DNA of 64,000 bases, from assembly GCF_002095465.1 (NCBI RefSeq), contig NZ_MLFP01000086.1, forward strand, positions 744,001 to 808,000, in the 5' to 3' direction. A program made the position numbers and the translations under genes. This document shows positions 62,110-64,000 of the stretch, piece by piece; positions within the stretch are counted from its first letter, which is position 1; each line of letters begins with the position of its first letter. The notes under the pieces were generated by a model. The model saw nothing but the letters and a program-made list of their open reading frames with translations, was not told the DNA's origin and made no database searches. Source of the DNA: Pantoea rodasii. Lineage in GTDB: Bacteria > Pseudomonadota > Gammaproteobacteria > Enterobacterales > Enterobacteriaceae.

Positions 62110-63115
62110 CTTGCGTCCCTCTCTGCTGGCGGCGACGCAATAATGCGGTCAATGCCACCACGAATATAATCAGCACACCTTCTACGCCGTTGATCCAATA
62201 GCTGGAGATATTCACCAGTTGGAAACCATTGGCAATCAGGCTGAGGAAAAATGCGCTAATCAATGCACCGCCTAAGGTCGGCACCAGACGACGTGAAAAC
62301 ACCACGCCTAATAGCGCAGCGGCGATCACCATCAACAAATTGTCATTCGCGCCCGGGGAGCTGCCACTCAGCAGCGATACCGAGGCCACAGCGGCGAGTG
62401 CGGCACTGATTCCACAGAAGACATAACTCAACGATCGATAGCGTTTAACGCCTATTCCTGCTGCATTCGCAGCGTGCGGATGGCTGCCCACCGCCTGCAG
62501 GCGTATGCCGAAAGCGGTGAAACGACTCAAGGCGATGGCGATGAATGCCAGCAAGAGAAAGGCCCATCCCAGCCAGGAGACGTTGAAAGGACCGTTAGCA
62601 ATCAGGCTATTTTGCAAGTCGCTGCTGGCAGACACCGAGGCATTGCCGGTTAAGACCATTTCTAAACCGAGGGCAATATTCATACTGGTGAGTGTCGCCA
62701 GCAATGGCAGGATGCCCAACCACACAATGGCGAACGCGTTAAACAATCCGACAGCTGCACCGGTGGCGAGCGTTAACAGCAGCGCCACCGATATCGGCTG
62801 GCCCGCCGCGATCAGCGTGGCGAAAACGGCGGCGCTAAGGCCGAGGTTCGCCGCGACCGAGAGATCGATACCGCCTGAAATACCCTGTACACCGCCGCCG
62901 CTCAACACCAGGGTCAGGCCCAGCGCCAACGTCCCCACCACTGCAGTTTGCTGAAGCACGTTACCCAGATTGGTGAGGGTTAAAAAGATCGGCGACAGCC
63001 AGGCAAACACCGCCAATACCCCAATGATAATGATCAGAGAAACGTGTTGCAGCCACTGCCGACGGCGAACACGCTCTCTCGCGTCAACGTGTGCAGGTTG
63101 AATGACATCGCTCAT
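62102..63115 (-). CDS. CUT2-type ABC transporter permease (RbsC-like), first permease
   Basis: 337 residues. Motifs: LALGLTLVLSGGGVQGISGG, IDLSVAANLG, LPLLATLTSMNIALGLEMVL and LLMVIAAALLGVVFSRRLVP. The IDLSV signature is shared with its partner. It overlaps the ATPase gene by 4 bases (ATGA on the minus strand), so ATPase, two permeases and monooxygenase form one translationally coupled operon. Confidence 0.88.
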   Translation of the reverse strand: MSDVIQPAHVDARERVRRRQWLQHVSLIIIIGVLAVFAWLSPIFLTLTNLGNVLQQTAVVGTLALGLTLVLSGGGVQGISGGIDLSVAANLGLSAAVFATLIAAGQPISVALLLTLATGAAVGLFNAFAIVWLGILPLLATLTSMNIALGLEMVLTGNASVSASSDLQNSLIANGPFNVSWLGWAFLLLAFIAIALSRFTAFGIRLQAVGSHPHAANAAGIGVKRYRSLSYVFCGISAALAAVASVSLLSGSSPGANDNLLMVIAAALLGVVFSRRLVPTLGGALISAFFLSLIANGFQLVNISSYWINGVEGVLIIFVVALTALLRRRQQRGTQGV

Positions 63116-64000
63116 GATGCATGCCCCAACAGTGATCCGGTGCCTGAAGCCCAGGAAAGAATATCTTCGTGGCTGGTGGACTGCGCATCGAGGGTGGCAA
63201 CCTGTTCACCACGTGCCAGCACAATGATGCGACTCGCCAGCGTTTGCAGTTCGAGTAAGTCGGTGGAGAACACCACGATTAATGCCCCACGATCGGCTAA
63301 CTGCTGCAACGTTTGATAAATTGCCGCTTTCGCCGCGATATCCACGCCCACTGTCGGTTCATCCAGCAAATAAAGTTGTGCTTCAATGTTGAGCCACTTT
63401 GCCAATACCACTTTCTGTTGATTACCGCCTGAAAGCTGGCGCACCGGTGCCAACTGGCCCGGTGCACGTATCGCCAGTTGTTGTATGTTGTTGGCCACTA
63501 AGTCGCTTTCTGCTTGCGCAGAAACACCTCCCCAGCGCAGCAGACGGCGTACTGTCGTTAGCGTGACGTTGTCACGCAAGCTCACATCCAGTGCGATACC
63601 ATGAGCACGACGATCTTCAGGAACAAAGGCAATACCGCGCTTTACTGCGTCGTGTGCGGAGGTGGGAATCCCCTCCTGGTTTTTAAACCGGAGTTGCCCC
63701 GTTACACCTTGCTCTAATCCAAACAGCGCGCGGATCAGCGACTTGCCACCGGATCCTAGCAAACCGGTAATACCGACAATCTCGCCTTCTCGCGCCTTAA
63801 ACGACACGTTTTGAAATCGACCTGCAGCACTGAGATTGTTAACGTCAAGCACCACCTTGCCGACTTGTTTTGTCTCACGTGGCGCAAGCGTCTGGTGCGC
63901 GTCACCTACCATGGCGCTGACCAGCGCGCTGGTAGAAATCTGCTCGCTGCGAAAAGACGCCACGTCTTTACCATCACGCAGCACGGTGACGCTTTGGCAC
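63112..64000 (-). CDS. CUT2-type ABC transporter ATPase, N-terminus beyond the window
   Basis: The C-terminal ~295 residues of a double-NBD RbsA-like ATPase; the frame is open to the right edge, so the first NBD lies outside. Second NBD: A-loop ITGLLGSGGKSLIRALFG, signature LSGGNQQKVVLAKWL and Walker B LYLLDEPTVGVD, with the switch VVFSTDLLELQTLASRI. The usual internal linker VMRDGK-like MLRDGKDVA precedes it. It powers the two permeases downstream. A periplasmic binding-protein gene is expected beyond the edge. Confidence 0.9.
   Translation of the reverse strand, partial: CQSVTVLRDGKDVASFRSEQISTSALVSAMVGDAHQTLAPRETKQVGKVVLDVNNLSAAGRFQNVSFKAREGEIVGITGLLGSGGKSLIRALFGLEQGVTGQLRFKNQEGIPTSAHDAVKRGIAFVPEDRRAHGIALDVSLRDNVTLTTVRRLLRWGGVSAQAESDLVANNIQQLAIRAPGQLAPVRQLSGGNQQKVVLAKWLNIEAQLYLLDEPTVGVDIAAKAAIYQTLQQLADRGALIVVFSTDLLELQTLASRIIVLARGEQVATLDAQSTSHEDILSWASGTGSLLGHAS

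Noticed and set aside
1-64000. CRISPR arrays, tRNA/rRNA genes, prophage or integrative element with integrase
   Set aside because: No spaced direct-repeat array, no tRNA-like cloverleaf or rRNA sequence and no integrase or phage structural gene were seen on reading both strands.

Overview
The window looks like chromosomal DNA of a plant- or soil-associated gamma-proteobacterium, most likely Erwiniaceae (Pantoea/Erwinia-like). The evidence is enteric-type genes (OsmB-, FhuE-, YlcI/YnfO-, DUF3811/YjbD-, VF530- and GudX-like) mixed with many plant-compound catabolic operons. The species call is inference. No rRNA, tRNA, CRISPR array or prophage was seen.

Layout. 1-6.8 kb: a polyol/sugar operon with a divergent FGGY (erythritol-kinase-like) kinase, a DUF2291 protein, a ribose-type ABC transporter and a DeoR regulator. 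6.8-9.5 kb: a SrpA-like catalase, cytochrome b561 and TetR operon whose promoter element recurs in front of a 66-aa gene. 9.8-18.1 kb: OsmB, a Tat-exported amidohydrolase and a gallate-type pathway: an aromatic-acid MFS transporter, a type I extradiol dioxygenase, a LysR regulator with two HTH domains, and galB-galC-galD. 19-25.2 kb: a cyanide-insensitive-type bd oxidase (cioAB) with its own cydDC, preceded by a perfect FNR site. 25.8-29 kb: a FhuE-like siderophore receptor, a PPOX-family flavoprotein and a DUF2256 protein. 29.2-41.2 kb: a peptide/opine-type ABC transporter with three FAD oxidases, an SDR, a MarR regulator and an old yellow enzyme. 41.2-46.6 kb: an AT-rich accessory patch with an orphan BECR-like toxin and WapI-like immunity gene, a LysR stub, an aldehyde dehydrogenase, orphan small genes and a transposase relic. 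46.8-52.7 kb: housekeeping-type genes and an NCS1 permease behind a perfect 24-bp palindrome. 53-56.8 kb: an MFS, glucarate-dehydratase-like and periplasmic lactonase operon. 57-64 kb: an XRE regulator with paired operators, a CurA-like reductase, and a sulfur-scavenging set (SfnB, flavin monooxygenase, ribose-type ABC transporter) cut by the window end.

Two points affect how the window should be read. First, at least 13 single-base indels, nearly all one-base losses in short homopolymers, split otherwise intact genes including cioA, cydD (twice), both ABC ATPases and the aldehyde dehydrogenase. I treat these as probable sequencing or assembly errors and give full corrected gene spans. Second, the most novel candidates are the toxin-immunity insertion at 41.4-42.6 kb and the gallate cluster. 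In the gallate cluster no LigB-type gallate dioxygenase is present. Instead there is a XylE-fold enzyme whose iron ligands are kept but whose usual second-sphere catalytic His is Tyr.
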